DNA of 64,000 nucleotides from Rhodocytophaga rosea (GCF_010119975.1 NZ_CP048222.1:1447501-1511500); one strand, 5' to 3'; positions 24,843-35,064 are shown, counted from the stretch's first letter. The notes: a model not told the origin generated them from the sequence alone. Made by a program: numbers and translations.

Positions 24843-25841
24843 ATGAAAACGCTCATTTCTTCCAAAAACGTTGTGTATCTGTACCTGTTTTGTTTTTCCC
24901 TCTTACAAACCGCTGTTTTTGCGCAGGACACTCAAAAGAAAGAAAAAACGGAAGAGGATGACAATGTTCATATCCGCATAGAAAAAACAGAGAATGGAAA
25001 AACAACTATTATAGAAAGAACCTATAAGGCTGGTGAAGAACCGGAAAGGTTCTGGGGAGATAATTTCCTGGGTGGTGATAAAGATTTGTTGAAAGGATTC
25101 GGGGATGGATTTAAATTCTACACCGATTCCTCTTTTTCCCACGGGCCTTCTAATTTTTATTTCCGCACGCCTGACACAGACGATCCACTGTTTTTCTATA
25201 AAGATGGAGATTCTACCGGAAATCATGTATTCAGATATGATTTCGACCAGCATAACCTGGATAGCCTTATCAATAGCCAGCTAAAAAACAGTCAGATCAT
25301 TATTATGGATATGAACAAGCGCCTGAAAGGAATGAACATCGATAGCCTGATGGAACTACATGATAACTCTATGAAAGACTTTAATTTCCAGTGGGATAAT
25401 TCAGATTTTATTTTCCCGAATCCTTACAACGGGGATGATTTAAACCTGCTGCTGGACAAAGATTTATATGATGTGGAAGAAGTAGAGACTGATAAAGGCA
25501 AAAAAATGCTAAGAATAAACCCTAAGGATAAAAAGAAAAACAAGGAAAATAAAAAATCAAAAAATTTAAGGGAGAGCATGCAACTTTCTCCCTCCAGTTT
25601 TAATCTTTATCCTAACCCGGCTGATGGAATGGTGAAGTTAAACTTGAATCTGCCGGAGACCGGAACTACCACGATCACGGTGGTAAATGCACAGGGTAAA
25701 GAAGTATATAAAGAGCGATTAAAGGATTTTACCGGCAAATACATCAAGCAAATTGATTTGAGCAAAGAAGGAAGCGGCGTTTTTGTGGTGCAGGTGGTAC
25801 AGAATAACAACCATCTATCCAGGAAAATATATATGAAATAA
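24843..25841 (+). CDS. T9SS-exported acidic protein with type A C-terminal sorting domain
   Basis: 332 residues. Signal peptide (VYLYLFCFSLLQTAVFAQ), then an Asp/Lys/Asn-rich body of about 230 residues with repeated DSL(I/M) and aromatic-Asp segments and no known fold. The C-terminal sorting domain spans about 252-332: FNLYPNPADGMVKLNLNL, ITVVNAQGKEVYKE, GSGVFVVQVV and the end NNHLSRKIYMK. It should be exported by the T9SS and displayed or released. It is divergent from the OmpR-type two-component operon behind phased repeats, so it is probably a target of that system. Function unknown. Confidence 0.82.
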   Translation: MKTLISSKNVVYLYLFCFSLLQTAVFAQDTQKKEKTEEDDNVHIRIEKTENGKTTIIERTYKAGEEPERFWGDNFLGGDKDLLKGFGDGFKFYTDSSFSHGPSNFYFRTPDTDDPLFFYKDGDSTGNHVFRYDFDQHNLDSLINSQLKNSQIIIMDMNKRLKGMNIDSLMELHDNSMKDFNFQWDNSDFIFPNPYNGDDLNLLLDKDLYDVEEVETDKGKKMLRINPKDKKKNKENKKSKNLRESMQLSPSSFNLYPNPADGMVKLNLNLPETGTTTITVVNAQGKEVYKERLKDFTGKYIKQIDLSKEGSGVFVVQVVQNNNHLSRKIYMK

Positions 25842-25870
25842 AAAATTTTATAAAATTATAGTACTTTGTA

Positions 25871-25901
25871 TTGCAAGGTATCATCCAATCTACTATATTT
25901 G
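25871..25901 (+). promoter_or_regulatory. Promoter of the small exported protein
   Basis: TTG (25871-25873), a 20-bp gap, then TATATTTG (25894-25901), a good match to the TTG-N19-21-TAnnTTTG consensus; the ATG is 66 bp downstream. Confidence 0.6.
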
Positions 25902-25966
25902 GTATATCAAAGTAGCAATCAATAAAAGGTAGCCAAAAAACACGAAAAAATTCAACCAACACTTAT

Positions 25967-26425
25967 ATGAAAACGCTGAGACTTTTTCCGATTTTTATGT
26001 TGCTTAGTATGCTAAGCATGGGTATGGGTTTTCCGGATATTATTTCTGACAAGGACATGGCTGAAATCCAGGCCAACAGAAGGCAAAAAGTAAAAAAAGC
26101 TGCTCAAACTGAAAAATCAGTTTGTCCGGATAAGGCAGATGTAAAAGTAGTGAAGCAATCTGAGCAGCCTGAAGATAATAAAGTGCGTTCAACCAACAAG
26201 GCTAACAAGGAAGCTGAATCTAACTTTATCCACCAGGCGGCCACTTCTCTGAACAATATTGCCGTGAAAGTATTTGATATCAAGGGTAATCTTTTGCTTA
26301 AGGAGCAAATGCGAATGGAGGATTTCCTCAGCAGCGAATTATCTGCAGATCTTCTGCCGCAAGGAAGTACGTTTGTCATGTTTCATGGAAACACAGCCTA
26401 TTACTTTCTGGATAAGCAAGATTAG
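25967..26425 (+). CDS. Small exported protein, unknown function
   Basis: 152 residues. Signal peptide of about 21 residues (LFPIFMLLSMLSMGMGFP), a Lys/Glu/Gln-rich central stretch, and a C-terminal part (about 95-152, IAVKVFDIKGNLLLKEQM...GSTFVMFHGNTAYYFL) that resembles the second half of a T9SS type A domain (V-F-D-x-x-G-N-x-L) without the full pattern. It follows the larger exported protein on the same strand but has its own promoter. Not recognised. Confidence 0.65.
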   Translation: MKTLRLFPIFMLLSMLSMGMGFPDIISDKDMAEIQANRRQKVKKAAQTEKSVCPDKADVKVVKQSEQPEDNKVRSTNKANKEAESNFIHQAATSLNNIAVKVFDIKGNLLLKEQMRMEDFLSSELSADLLPQGSTFVMFHGNTAYYFLDKQD

Positions 26426-26447
26426 AATCAGGTTTAGATATATACTC

Positions 26448-26476
26448 AAAAAGGAAGCTTTATAGGCTTCCTTTTT
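26448..26476 (+). terminator. Intrinsic terminator after the small exported protein
   Basis: AAAAAGGAAGC (26448-26458) pairs with GCTTCCTTTTT (26466-26476) over a 7-base loop, followed by GTTTTATT. Confidence 0.85.
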
Positions 26477-26523
26477 GTTTTATTAGCCTAATGAGCTAGA
26501 GCAGAAAAAGGAAGGCAGAACTT

Positions 26524-28287
26524 TTATTGCTTAGCTTCTACTAAAAAGTATCTGTGGCCCCCATTATCTCCAAGTGCCCTTACATTATATAATGGATTGC
26601 CCACCACACGCATATACATCCAACGGTCACAAAAGCCATTATACACAGTTTTAGGCCGCGAACATTTACAGGGCTCATCCATAGCAAATCCCAGCACCAG
26701 AAATTGTTTATGCTTGCTTAAAAAATCCTCAGTAGTAGTAATCTGGTTAGCAAAAATATCGGGGTAACTCCGCTTCCAGGCTTCCAGATGTTTGTAAAAC
26801 TGCGGTGCCATATGGCCGCTTGTGGTATCCAGGGCTACTTCCCAATCGAGCAAGGTAAAGTAACGTTCTTTGTCTGGAGAATAATGCATTCTTTCCATAA
26901 AATCGTGCGGAAACGGAATTACAACCGGAAGATGCGCATAGCCAATTTTTTTATCATATTGCCCAGGTAATTCTCCTGCCGGAGCTTGTATTGCTTCTAC
27001 AACTGGCATCGCTAACATTAAAACTAATATTCCTGCTGCACCAATAGCCGTTTTTCTGGATGGAATAAATTCGTATAGCTGTGAATTTTTCAACGTTTGT
27101 GCATAGCGCACAAACTCAACTTTAAGCAATGTGAGCAAACTGGCAAATAATATAGGCCAGGCCAGTACAGTGGGCAATACATACCGGTCCCAGAAAATAG
27201 GCTTAATTACCCAGGAAAATACCCAAACACCAATGGGTACAGCCAGAAACAAATAAGCCAGTATCAGAAGGGATTTTGCAGATTGAGTTTGTAAATCTTG
27301 TTGTTCCTTAAACTTTATATTACCAGAGAGCCTTGGCTGATTTTTAAAGATATAAAAGCCCGGAAGAATGGCCATTATAAAGAAAAAAGCTGTTTTCGGT
27401 AATAATACTAATGCTCCCGGAAAATATCTGGTAGATACGGTAGATAAAGAAAGTACATCAAGCAAGTATCGTACTTTAGGTATGGGAATCCAGCTATCCG
27501 GATTTCCGGCATCCATTTGAATGAGCAAAGCAGGAATGTAAAACAAAAAAGTGAGCCATCCGAGTATAAAACTAGCATATAACTTAACTCTAGCCCGCTT
27601 ATGGAAGTAATCGTTCACCATAAAAGCAGCCAGAATAGCGCCACTGAAAAAACAACCATGTAAATGCGTGTTCACAAGGGCAGCCTGAACAAGTGCGTTT
27701 ATCAGCAATATTTTCCAGCCCAATTGCTCTCTGCAGTTAATTTCATCATACAACCATATTCCTGCTGCACTCAAGGCCAGATACAAGCCATACATTCGGG
27801 CTTCCGCATTCTGAGAAATCACCATATCCGACAGGCAGAACACGGCCAGAACAGATAACGAAGTAGCCCAGAATCCATAGGTACGCCTTAAAGTGACCCA
27901 GGTAATGATACCTGCTATTCCTATTCCCAGGCAGGAAAATAATTTAAGCGAAAGCTCTGAAGCGCCAAACAACTGGCTCCAGCCCCACCCGAGCATAAAA
28001 TACAAAGGTGGTGTATTATTTAACTTATCATGAAAAGCAGCCCACATATGCGAAAACGAAGGGTCTGCCAGGAAAAAATAAGAGAACAGCTCATCATTCC
28101 AGAAATACGTCTTGGAGGCATAAATTACACAGGCAACGATGAGGGAAATACATAAAAATACAGGTATGATATATTCTTTAGCTGAAATCGTATCTGAGCT
28201 TTTGGCTACTGTTGACTTAAGAGAATAAACCCGGTTCTGAATGTTTGAATCAGATAGTAGCGAACCAGTTTGATTATTAGCACTCAT
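26524..28287 (-). CDS. Glycosyltransferase family 39 (ArnT/PMT-like) membrane protein
   Basis: 587 residues with about 10-11 membrane spans, then a soluble C-terminal domain of about 150 residues. The first periplasmic loop after TM1 holds FWNDELFSYF, the Asp-Glu motif expected for GT-C enzymes that use polyprenyl-phosphate sugars; ISQNAEARMYGLYL is the second conserved loop. It probably transfers a sugar from an undecaprenyl carrier to a lipid or protein at the periplasmic face. No other glycan gene is near, so the acceptor is unknown. Confidence 0.82.
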   Translation of the reverse strand: MSANNQTGSLLSDSNIQNRVYSLKSTVAKSSDTISAKEYIIPVFLCISLIVACVIYASKTYFWNDELFSYFFLADPSFSHMWAAFHDKLNNTPPLYFMLGWGWSQLFGASELSLKLFSCLGIGIAGIITWVTLRRTYGFWATSLSVLAVFCLSDMVISQNAEARMYGLYLALSAAGIWLYDEINCREQLGWKILLINALVQAALVNTHLHGCFFSGAILAAFMVNDYFHKRARVKLYASFILGWLTFLFYIPALLIQMDAGNPDSWIPIPKVRYLLDVLSLSTVSTRYFPGALVLLPKTAFFFIMAILPGFYIFKNQPRLSGNIKFKEQQDLQTQSAKSLLILAYLFLAVPIGVWVFSWVIKPIFWDRYVLPTVLAWPILFASLLTLLKVEFVRYAQTLKNSQLYEFIPSRKTAIGAAGILVLMLAMPVVEAIQAPAGELPGQYDKKIGYAHLPVVIPFPHDFMERMHYSPDKERYFTLLDWEVALDTTSGHMAPQFYKHLEAWKRSYPDIFANQITTTEDFLSKHKQFLVLGFAMDEPCKCSRPKTVYNGFCDRWMYMRVVGNPLYNVRALGDNGGHRYFLVEAKQ

Positions 28288-28409
28288 ATGTAAATCCGTG
28301 AGACTTTATTTTTCATGGGATAATTGCTTACAAGCATTTAATTTAGATGGATTGTTCTTAAACTTATTATGCAACAATATAGGTTAAACAGCATTAAAAA
28401 TATAATACA

Positions 28410-28433
28410 AAGGCTACCGGTTAGGGCAGCCTT
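28410..28433 (-). terminator. Terminator downstream of the ornithine aminotransferase gene
   Basis: On the minus strand AAGGCTGCC pairs with GGTAGCCTT (one G-U pair) around a 6-base loop, followed by TTGTATTATATTTTT. Confidence 0.6.
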
Positions 28434-28463
28434 CCTTATATGAATGTAGTAAAATCCGGATAT

Positions 28464-29696
28464 TTAAAAATGCAGAATGGTATCTTCTATGATATTGCAG
28501 CATTCCTGCATCTGGCTTTCGGTGATGATGAGTGGCGGAGCAAAACGGATTTTATCTCCATGGGTAGGTTTAGCCAGCAATCCATTGTCGCGGAGCGCCA
28601 GACATATATCCCAGGCAGTATGTCCATCAGTAGTTTCTTTGATATCAATGGCATTCAGAAGTCCTTTGCCCCGAACGGCTTTTATACTGTTAGTTTTAGA
28701 TTGTATGTCTATCATCCGTTTGCGGAACAATTCACCCATCCGGGCGGCATTTTCAATCAAGCCTTCTTCTTTAATTACCTCCAGTGCAGCCATGGTTACG
28801 GCACAAGCAAGTGGATTTCCGCCAAAAGTAGAACCATGTTCTCCCGGCTGAATCGTGAGCATAATTTCATTGGTAGATAATACAGCCGAAACCGGATATA
28901 CGCCGCCTGAGAGAGCTTTACCCAGAATAAGCATATCCGGATGTACCTGCTCATGCGAAGAAGCCAGCAAAGCACCTGTCCGGCCAATGCCTGTCTGGAT
29001 TTCATCCATCATCAGAATGACATTGTATTTTTTACACAATTCCTGGGCTTTCGCCAGATATCCAGGCTGAGGCACATATACACCTGCCTCCCCCTGGATA
29101 GGTTCTACCCAGAAACCGCATACGTTCGGATTTTGTAAGGCTTGCTCAAGGGCAATACTATCATCATAAGGAATTATTTCGTAGCCAGGCATAAAAGGGC
29201 CAAAATTTCTGGTAGCCAGCGGATCAGTAGAAGCAGCGATAATACCGGTAGTGCGTCCATGAAAATTTCGCTCAGCAGCAACAATAACAGCCTTATTCTC
29301 GGGAATTCCTTTTATCTGATAACCCCATTTCCGGGCTAGTTTAATAGCTGTTTCATTGGCTTCGGCACCGGAATTCATGAGGAGTACTTTATCATAATTG
29401 AAATATTCACACAGATACCTGGCACATTCACCCAGTTTGTCGCTGTAAAAAGCACGGGAGGTAAGGGTAAGGGTTTGTGCCTGTTCAATAAGAGCCGCAA
29501 TAATTTTAGGATGGCAGTGTCCCTGGTTTACCGCACTATAGGCTGAAAGGAAATCGTAATATTGTTTTCCCTCCGTATCCCATACATATACACCTTTCCC
29601 TCTGGATAGTACCACCGGCAGTGGATGATAATTGTGTGCAGCATATTCATGTTCCAGGTGAATGGCTTCTTGTGAGGGAAGAGAAGTATGAATCAT
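28464..29696 (-). CDS. rocD: Ornithine aminotransferase
   Basis: 410 residues, the normal length for class III aminotransferases of the RocD type. The start ([20 protein letters not shown]) and [17 protein letters not shown] are diagnostic of ornithine-oxo-acid transaminase. [16 protein letters not shown] (PLP phosphate), [13 protein letters not shown], the PLP Lys in [10 protein letters not shown] and [15 protein letters not shown] are all intact. It converts ornithine and 2-oxoglutarate to glutamate semialdehyde and glutamate in arginine/proline metabolism. It is single, with a terminator behind it. Confidence 0.94.
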   Translation of the reverse strand: MIHTSLPSQEAIHLEHEYAAHNYHPLPVVLSRGKGVYVWDTEGKQYYDFLSAYSAVNQGHCHPKIIAALIEQAQTLTLTSRAFYSDKLGECARYLCEYFNYDKVLLMNSGAEANETAIKLARKWGYQIKGIPENKAVIVAAERNFHGRTTGIIAASTDPLATRNFGPFMPGYEIIPYDDSIALEQALQNPNVCGFWVEPIQGEAGVYVPQPGYLAKAQELCKKYNVILMMDEIQTGIGRTGALLASSHEQVHPDMLILGKALSGGVYPVSAVLSTNEIMLTIQPGEHGSTFGGNPLACAVTMAALEVIKEEGLIENAARMGELFRKRMIDIQSKTNSIKAVRGKGLLNAIDIKETTDGHTAWDICLALRDNGLLAKPTHGDKIRFAPPLIITESQMQECCNIIEDTILHF

Positions 29697-29900
29697 AGTG
29701 GGTAAAATCTGAAGTGTAAAGGTATTGAAATTCGCTGGTCTTTAGTAAAAAGCTTGATTAACTGATTTATACCAGAGCATTATTCCTCAAATGTATCCCT
29801 ATAAAAATCAGCCACAGCGAATGTTATGCAGCCAGGAATATTTAAAATTTATTTGCCTAATTTTAAAACAATCAATACCGAAGAGTTGTTTCTGTGGTAA

Positions 29901-30104
<204 letters not shown>

Positions 30105-30110
30105 ATATTT

Positions 30111-30142
30111 TTTGGCGTTTTCGGGCATTTTTCTCATATTTG
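30111..30142 (+). promoter_or_regulatory. Promoter of rpmB
   Basis: TTTG (30111-30114), a 20-bp gap, then CATATTTG (30135-30142), one mismatch from TAnnTTTG; the rpmB ATG is 37 bp downstream. Confidence 0.55.
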
Positions 30143-30179
30143 CAACCTGATTTTTGGAGCACTACACTATTATACTGAT

Positions 30180-30419
30180 ATGGCTAAAGTTTGTCAACTT
30201 ACCGGAAAGAAAACACAAGTAGGAAATAACGTTTCTCACGCCAATAACAAGACCAAAAGAAAGTTTTTCCCCAACTTACATAAGAAAAGATTTTTCATCC
30301 CTTCTGAAAATGCTTGGATTACGCTGAAAGTATCTACTTCTGCCCTACGTACCATTAATAAAAATGGCATTGAAGCTGTGTTAAAGGAAGCCAGAGAAGC
30401 CGGAAATATCGCATATTAA
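30180..30419 (+). CDS. rpmB: 50S ribosomal protein L28
   Basis: 79 residues beginning [20 protein letters not shown], with the typical [18 protein letters not shown] and [21 protein letters not shown] structural protein of the large ribosomal subunit. It usually stands beside rpmG (L33), which is not present here; a long terminator hairpin follows directly. No zinc ribbon Cys set is present (one Cys only), so it is the zinc-independent form. Confidence 0.97.
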   Translation: MAKVCQLTGKKTQVGNNVSHANNKTKRKFFPNLHKKRFFIPSENAWITLKVSTSALRTINKNGIEAVLKEAREAGNIAY

Positions 30420-30428
30420 TCTATTCTT

Positions 30429-30480
30429 TATAAACCAAAACAAGCGCTTTATTTGAATAAAGCGCTTGTTTTGGTTTATA
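30429..30480. terminator. Very long perfect hairpin (25-bp stem, 2-base loop) behind rpmB
   Basis: The 25 bases at 30429-30453 are exactly complementary to 30456-30480; the core is CAAGCGCTTTATT-TG-AATAAAGCGCTTG with A-rich and T-rich outer arms, so it can end transcription from either side. It sits between convergent genes. Confidence 0.9.
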
Positions 30481-30497
30481 CCTATTGCTTCAGGAGG

Positions 30498-31763
30498 CTA
30501 AATCAGACGTTTCAGATAAAACGATGCATAGATAAACTGCATACCCCGTTTTACAAACATCCGGATTTCCTTTCCTTCTTTGCGCTGCAACATCTTATAA
30601 AGCTCACTCAGGCGAAATTCAGAAGCCATCTGCCCGTTAATAGAGATAATTTCATCTCCCTCCATTAAACCAGCTTGCATTGCAGGTGAATCATCTTCTA
30701 TTCTGTCTATTATAAAAGAACGGAAATCATCGCCCTTGGCTTTTATATCCATACCGCTCATATCCCGCTCAAAAGAAGATCTAAGCAGGCGTTTATTTGG
30801 TTTGAGTACTACATAATTGCGGGAATAATCAAATACCACATCAAAACGCCGCAACAGTTCACAACCAATATTCCCCTGCCGGTTTACACGTTTGGCAATC
30901 TGGGCAGCGGCAGAATTGGTATCGGGGAAAGAAGTGATTACATTCTCGAGTTCAAATTTGCCAATCTGGATTTTTTCCAGGCGGCCTAAACTTCCATTAA
31001 TAATTCCGTTTAAGCCACGGCCAAGTTGTGCCCGCACAATTTTGTCAGGAAGCTGAATTTCTTCATGAGAGCCCATATCCAGAGATAGTGCATGACCAGC
31101 ACCAGTATCAAGAATTACTTTTATAGGTACAGTCCGGTTATCGGCCCATATGGCTTTGGCTTGCAGGTAAGGTTTGGCATCCTCAATTGTGATCGGTATT
31201 TTCTCTCCTTTGCCTTTGTACTCATACTTGTCCGGATGATAAAGCGTGAGTATTTTGTTATCAAAATCAATTCTGACCACAAAATGCCTGAACAAATCAA
31301 AGCCGAATACTCCATGTATGGGCATGCCCACATAATTGGAAAGGTGTAGTACATCTTCAGATAGCGCCACAATACTTTGCCCCGAAGCTTCTATGCCGGT
31401 TAGGTTGATCTTATTATTGATGGCCACCATTGCCTCCAGCGATTCTCCCTCACCTACGCCAGTAATCTGAACTTTGCGGACATACTTTAAACCCAATGCT
31501 CTGGCGATTTTCGGATCTGTAAGTAAAGTCATGCTGATCCCACTATCCAGAATAAAATTAAGGGTATCTGAGCCGTTGATATGCAGGGGCACCACAATTA
31601 AATTACTATGCAACTCAAAGGGAAGGCGCAACGATTGCCTTTTTGCAGAAGTAAAATGAAAATTCTGGCTACTCTGTGCCCATAGTGATTCTGCCAGTAG
31701 AATAAGGAAAAGTACTACTAACGGTAAACCTCTCCGGAGCGTTAAGCTGTATGGGGGCTTCAT
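30498..31763 (-). CDS. Exported retropepsin-like aspartyl protease with C-terminal PDZ domain
   Basis: 421 residues. Signal peptide (GLPLVVLFLILLAESLWAQ). Two pepsin-like half-sites are visible: NFILDSGISMTLL (about 68-80) and VKVILDTGAG-type VILDTGAGHALSL (about 215-228), each with the catalytic DSG/DTG; then a PDZ domain (about 330-415: SPAMQAGLMEGDEIISINGQ). Such proteins are common in Bacteroidota and probably act in periplasmic or surface proteolysis. The first site is DSG rather than DTG, which is still functional in the family. Substrate unknown. Confidence 0.85.
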   Translation of the reverse strand: MKPPYSLTLRRGLPLVVLFLILLAESLWAQSSQNFHFTSAKRQSLRLPFELHSNLIVVPLHINGSDTLNFILDSGISMTLLTDPKIARALGLKYVRKVQITGVGEGESLEAMVAINNKINLTGIEASGQSIVALSEDVLHLSNYVGMPIHGVFGFDLFRHFVVRIDFDNKILTLYHPDKYEYKGKGEKIPITIEDAKPYLQAKAIWADNRTVPIKVILDTGAGHALSLDMGSHEEIQLPDKIVRAQLGRGLNGIINGSLGRLEKIQIGKFELENVITSFPDTNSAAAQIAKRVNRQGNIGCELLRRFDVVFDYSRNYVVLKPNKRLLRSSFERDMSGMDIKAKGDDFRSFIIDRIEDDSPAMQAGLMEGDEIISINGQMASEFRLSELYKMLQRKEGKEIRMFVKRGMQFIYASFYLKRLI

Positions 31764-32208
31764 GGTGATAGAGTGTAAAGCGTTTTGTCAGTAAGCAGCG
31801 ATTAAGTTAAAACTTTTCTTTGAATTATTCAATCAAAAAAACATCAAATGAAACCTGATGACCAAATATATCTTCCCGAAGGCTACGAATTATTTTATTT
31901 GTTAAGATACTAAATTAAAAAATCATTTTCTGCTTAATTACACAAGTGGTTAACCTTATCCAGAGGTGGTTATCTAATTGTCAACAGAGTGGCAGCCAAA
32001 TTAAACTTCATTTCTGGTAGTCCTGAAATCTATCTTTAAAACGCATAGTAATCCAGTATTGTTCACATCTTATGTTTATTTTCAGCGTCACCAAAGGCTT
32101 TGATTTTCAAGACATACCTTATTTATGTAAGCTTTAGACAGATAACAACAAAATTAACTCCGGCCATTTGCCAAACTTCAATGCTGAAAATACTTCTACA
32201 CATTCAAC
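31764..32208. other. 445-bp divergent intergenic region
   Basis: Separates the minus-strand aspartyl protease from the plus-strand CHU_C protein. AT-rich. A plus-strand frame at 32100-32312 begins before the CHU_C gene and overlaps it out of frame; I see no family signal in it. No clear promoter box, RNA or repeat. Confidence 0.4.
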
Positions 32209-35064
32209 TTGAAGCACTGGCTCTTATTTACCGGTTATTTTTTACTGGCATTCTGCTGTTTCGGCCAGAAAGAAGCAAGCATCTGGTATTTTGGCAATGG
32301 AGCCGGCCTTGATTTTAACGCTGGTCCGCCAGTTACGCTTGAAGATACCCGGTTGAATACAATGGAAGGTTGCGCAGTAATCAGCAGTAATGCCGGCAAT
32401 CTGCTTTTTTATACGGATGGCCTTACTATTTGGAATGCACAGCACCAGGTGATGGAAAATGGCACTGGTCTGCTTGGAGATAAATCTTCTACACAATCAG
32501 CAGTAATTGTACCCCAGCCAGGAAGCAAACATATTTATTACGTATTCACCGTAGACAATGTGCCTGGTACGGAAGGCGTACGGTATTCTGTAGTTGATAT
32601 GTCTCAAGAAAACAATGCCGGCAGGATTATCTCTAAAAATGTTCCGTTACAAGCGCCAGTCACTGAGAAATTAACGGCCGTAAAGCACCACAACAATGAA
32701 GACATATGGGTGCTGGCGCATGGGTACAATAGCAATATATTTTATGCCTACCTGGTTACTTCAGCTGGCGTTATCAATGCAGCGCAGCCCATAATGAGTG
32801 CCAGTGGAACAGTACATCAGGGAAATGTAACCAATAACGCTATTGGCTATATGAAAGCTTCGCCGGATGGCAAGAAATTAGCCCTTGGTATCCGGGGCAT
32901 GCGACTTTATGAGTTGTTTGATTTCGACAATAATACCGGAAATGTTTCCAATCCTATAACCTTCCAGTCGGCTGACTATAATACGCCCTATGGTCTTGAA
33001 TTTTCACCGGATGGCAGCAAGCTATACATTAATGCAAGCCAGAATCCCACTGCCAATCTCTACCAGATTGATCTGAGTAATAATTACCAGACTACCTTAA
33101 TTGGGACCTCAGCCAGTCCATATGCAGGCGCCCTCCAAATTGGACCTGACGGAAAAATTTATTTCGCCCGGTATCAAAGCAAATATTTAGGAATTATTCA
33201 TAACCCCAATGCAGCCGGAGAAAACTGCCGCTATGAAGATGATGGGTTATTTTTAGGCAGCAAAACAAGTACATTTGGCTTGCCTAACTTTATTCAAAGC
33301 TACTTTTATCAGCCTGTTTTTACTTATAAAAATACCTGCTTTGGAAGTCCAACAGCTTTTACCCTACTAGATACAGGAAAAGAAAGCATACAGAAAATAG
33401 AATGGATTTTTGATGATCCGGTGATAGGCACCCATAATATATCAGATAAGATTGCTCCCACGCATATATTTAGTGAGCCCGGTGCATATGAAGTTTCTGT
33501 CAATATCTGGTATAAGGATGGTTCATCCCGGAAAGCGGCCCAAACTATTTCAATCCAGCCTGCTCCTCAGGTAAATTTAGGCAAAGACACTCTTTTATGT
33601 GTAGGTTCTGTGTTGAAATTAAATGCTTTTCTTCCACAGTCAAGTTACATATGGCAAGATGGTTCCACCAATTCCAGCTTCACTGTAACTAAAGCCGGCG
33701 AATACAAGGTAATCGTTAAACAAGGCGAATGCACATTTACTGATATCATCAAAGTAGCTTATAAGACTCCATTGCAGGTAAACATGGGGAGAGATACAGT
33801 TGTGTATAAAGTAAATCACCTATTATTACAGGTGAACCAGCCAGGCATTACCTGCATCTGGCAGGATGGCTCTCAAGGCAATACTTTCAGAGTTACAGAT
33901 TCTGGTACATATCAGGTAGAGGTCAGCGATGGCTGCGAAACGGTTACAGATGAGATTAATATAACTTTTATTCCAGCTTTACAACTCAACCTGGGACAAG
34001 ACCAGATACTTTGTAAAGGTCAGAATATCCAGTTGAAAGCTACCCAGCCTGAGGCAACCTATCTCTGGCAGGATGGTTCTACCCAAGAGTATATAACTGT
34101 TCATGAACCTGGAATGTACTGGGTAGAAGTAAGCAATATCTATGAGAAACTCAGGGATTCCATCAGAATCCAATATATAGATACCCCTGTTGTAAGCCTT
34201 GGAAAAGATACCACACTTATCCCTGGTACAACTCGTTCCTATACTTTTACCTCGGATGCAAATTATCTGTGGCAGGATGGCTCACAAGCTGCATTTTATA
34301 CAATCAGCAAACCTGGCTTGTATTGGGTGGAAGCAAGTAACAGGTGTGGCACGGTGAGAGATTCAATTGTAGTTTCCTTTCCGGCAGAAATACCTGCTTT
34401 GCAATTAGGCAATGACACTATCTTGTGTGAAGGAAATACCATCACCCTAAAAGTTAATAACCAGATTGGGGATATCACCTGGCAGAATGGCTCTAACGCA
34501 CATTATTTTACTGTTAAAAATGCAGGCACATATTGGGTAGAAGCCAGAAGTAATTTGGGCATAATTAGGGACTCTATTCAGGTAAGCTACCGCTCTATAC
34601 CACAAGTGAATCTGGGAGGATATGCACAGTTATGCAACAACGAACAATTGGTATTACATGCCGGACAACAGGATGCATCCGCAAGCTATCTCTGGCAGGA
34701 TAGCTCCACTCAACCTGATTTACTGGTAAACACGCCTGGAACCTATTGGGTAGAAGTCACCAATGCCTGTGGTAGCATGAGAGATTCAATTGTAGTTGAA
34801 TGTCCGGCTTGCATTAGTGCTATGATGCCCAATGTAATCACGCCGAATGGAGATGGCGCCAACGATACATTTGTTATCCCATGTATACAGGAGAAAACCT
34901 GGGCCATTGAAATTTACAACCGCTGGGGAAAAATAGTGTTCCACAGCAAAGCCTATCAGGGAGAATGGTCCGGCGAAAACCAGGACAATGGAATTTATTT
35001 CTATACCATTACCAATCCTGCCTCCAAAACTAGCCTGAAAGGCATGGTGCATGTATTGCGGTAG
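32209..35064 (+). CDS. Giant exported protein with beta-propeller, PKD-like and six Ig-like repeats and T9SS type B (CHU_C) tail
   Basis: 951 residues from a TTG start; no other start is available because TGA lies upstream in frame. Signal peptide (HWLLFTGYFLLAFCCFG), then a WD40/YVTN-like propeller (about 20-385, with repeats such as ASPDGKKLALG and FSPDGSKLYIN), a PKD-like domain (about 395-455), and six related modules of about 80-85 residues, each opening with (N)LGxDTxLCxG and containing (L/I)WQDGS and GxYWVE. The end, MPNVITPNGDGANDTF...EIYNRWGKIVF...GIYFYTI, is the gliding-motility-associated C-terminal (type B) sorting domain. Probably an adhesin or sugar-binding surface protein exported through SprA. 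Confidence 0.87.
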   Translation: MKHWLLFTGYFLLAFCCFGQKEASIWYFGNGAGLDFNAGPPVTLEDTRLNTMEGCAVISSNAGNLLFYTDGLTIWNAQHQVMENGTGLLGDKSSTQSAVIVPQPGSKHIYYVFTVDNVPGTEGVRYSVVDMSQENNAGRIISKNVPLQAPVTEKLTAVKHHNNEDIWVLAHGYNSNIFYAYLVTSAGVINAAQPIMSASGTVHQGNVTNNAIGYMKASPDGKKLALGIRGMRLYELFDFDNNTGNVSNPITFQSADYNTPYGLEFSPDGSKLYINASQNPTANLYQIDLSNNYQTTLIGTSASPYAGALQIGPDGKIYFARYQSKYLGIIHNPNAAGENCRYEDDGLFLGSKTSTFGLPNFIQSYFYQPVFTYKNTCFGSPTAFTLLDTGKESIQKIEWIFDDPVIGTHNISDKIAPTHIFSEPGAYEVSVNIWYKDGSSRKAAQTISIQPAPQVNLGKDTLLCVGSVLKLNAFLPQSSYIWQDGSTNSSFTVTKAGEYKVIVKQGECTFTDIIKVAYKTPLQVNMGRDTVVYKVNHLLLQVNQPGITCIWQDGSQGNTFRVTDSGTYQVEVSDGCETVTDEINITFIPALQLNLGQDQILCKGQNIQLKATQPEATYLWQDGSTQEYITVHEPGMYWVEVSNIYEKLRDSIRIQYIDTPVVSLGKDTTLIPGTTRSYTFTSDANYLWQDGSQAAFYTISKPGLYWVEASNRCGTVRDSIVVSFPAEIPALQLGNDTILCEGNTITLKVNNQIGDITWQNGSNAHYFTVKNAGTYWVEARSNLGIIRDSIQVSYRSIPQVNLGGYAQLCNNEQLVLHAGQQDASASYLWQDSSTQPDLLVNTPGTYWVEVTNACGSMRDSIVVECPACISAMMPNVITPNGDGANDTFVIPCIQEKTWAIEIYNRWGKIVFHSKAYQGEWSGENQDNGIYFYTITNPASKTSLKGMVHVLR

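Noticed and set aside
28440-28880. Plus-strand ORF of 146 codons opposite rocD
   Set aside because: Antisense shadow of a highly conserved aminotransferase gene.
32100-32312. 70-codon plus ORF starting before the CHU_C gene (hydrophobic start)
   Set aside because: The CHU_C frame has a proper signal peptide and domains; this frame only mirrors the hydrophobic stretch one base off.
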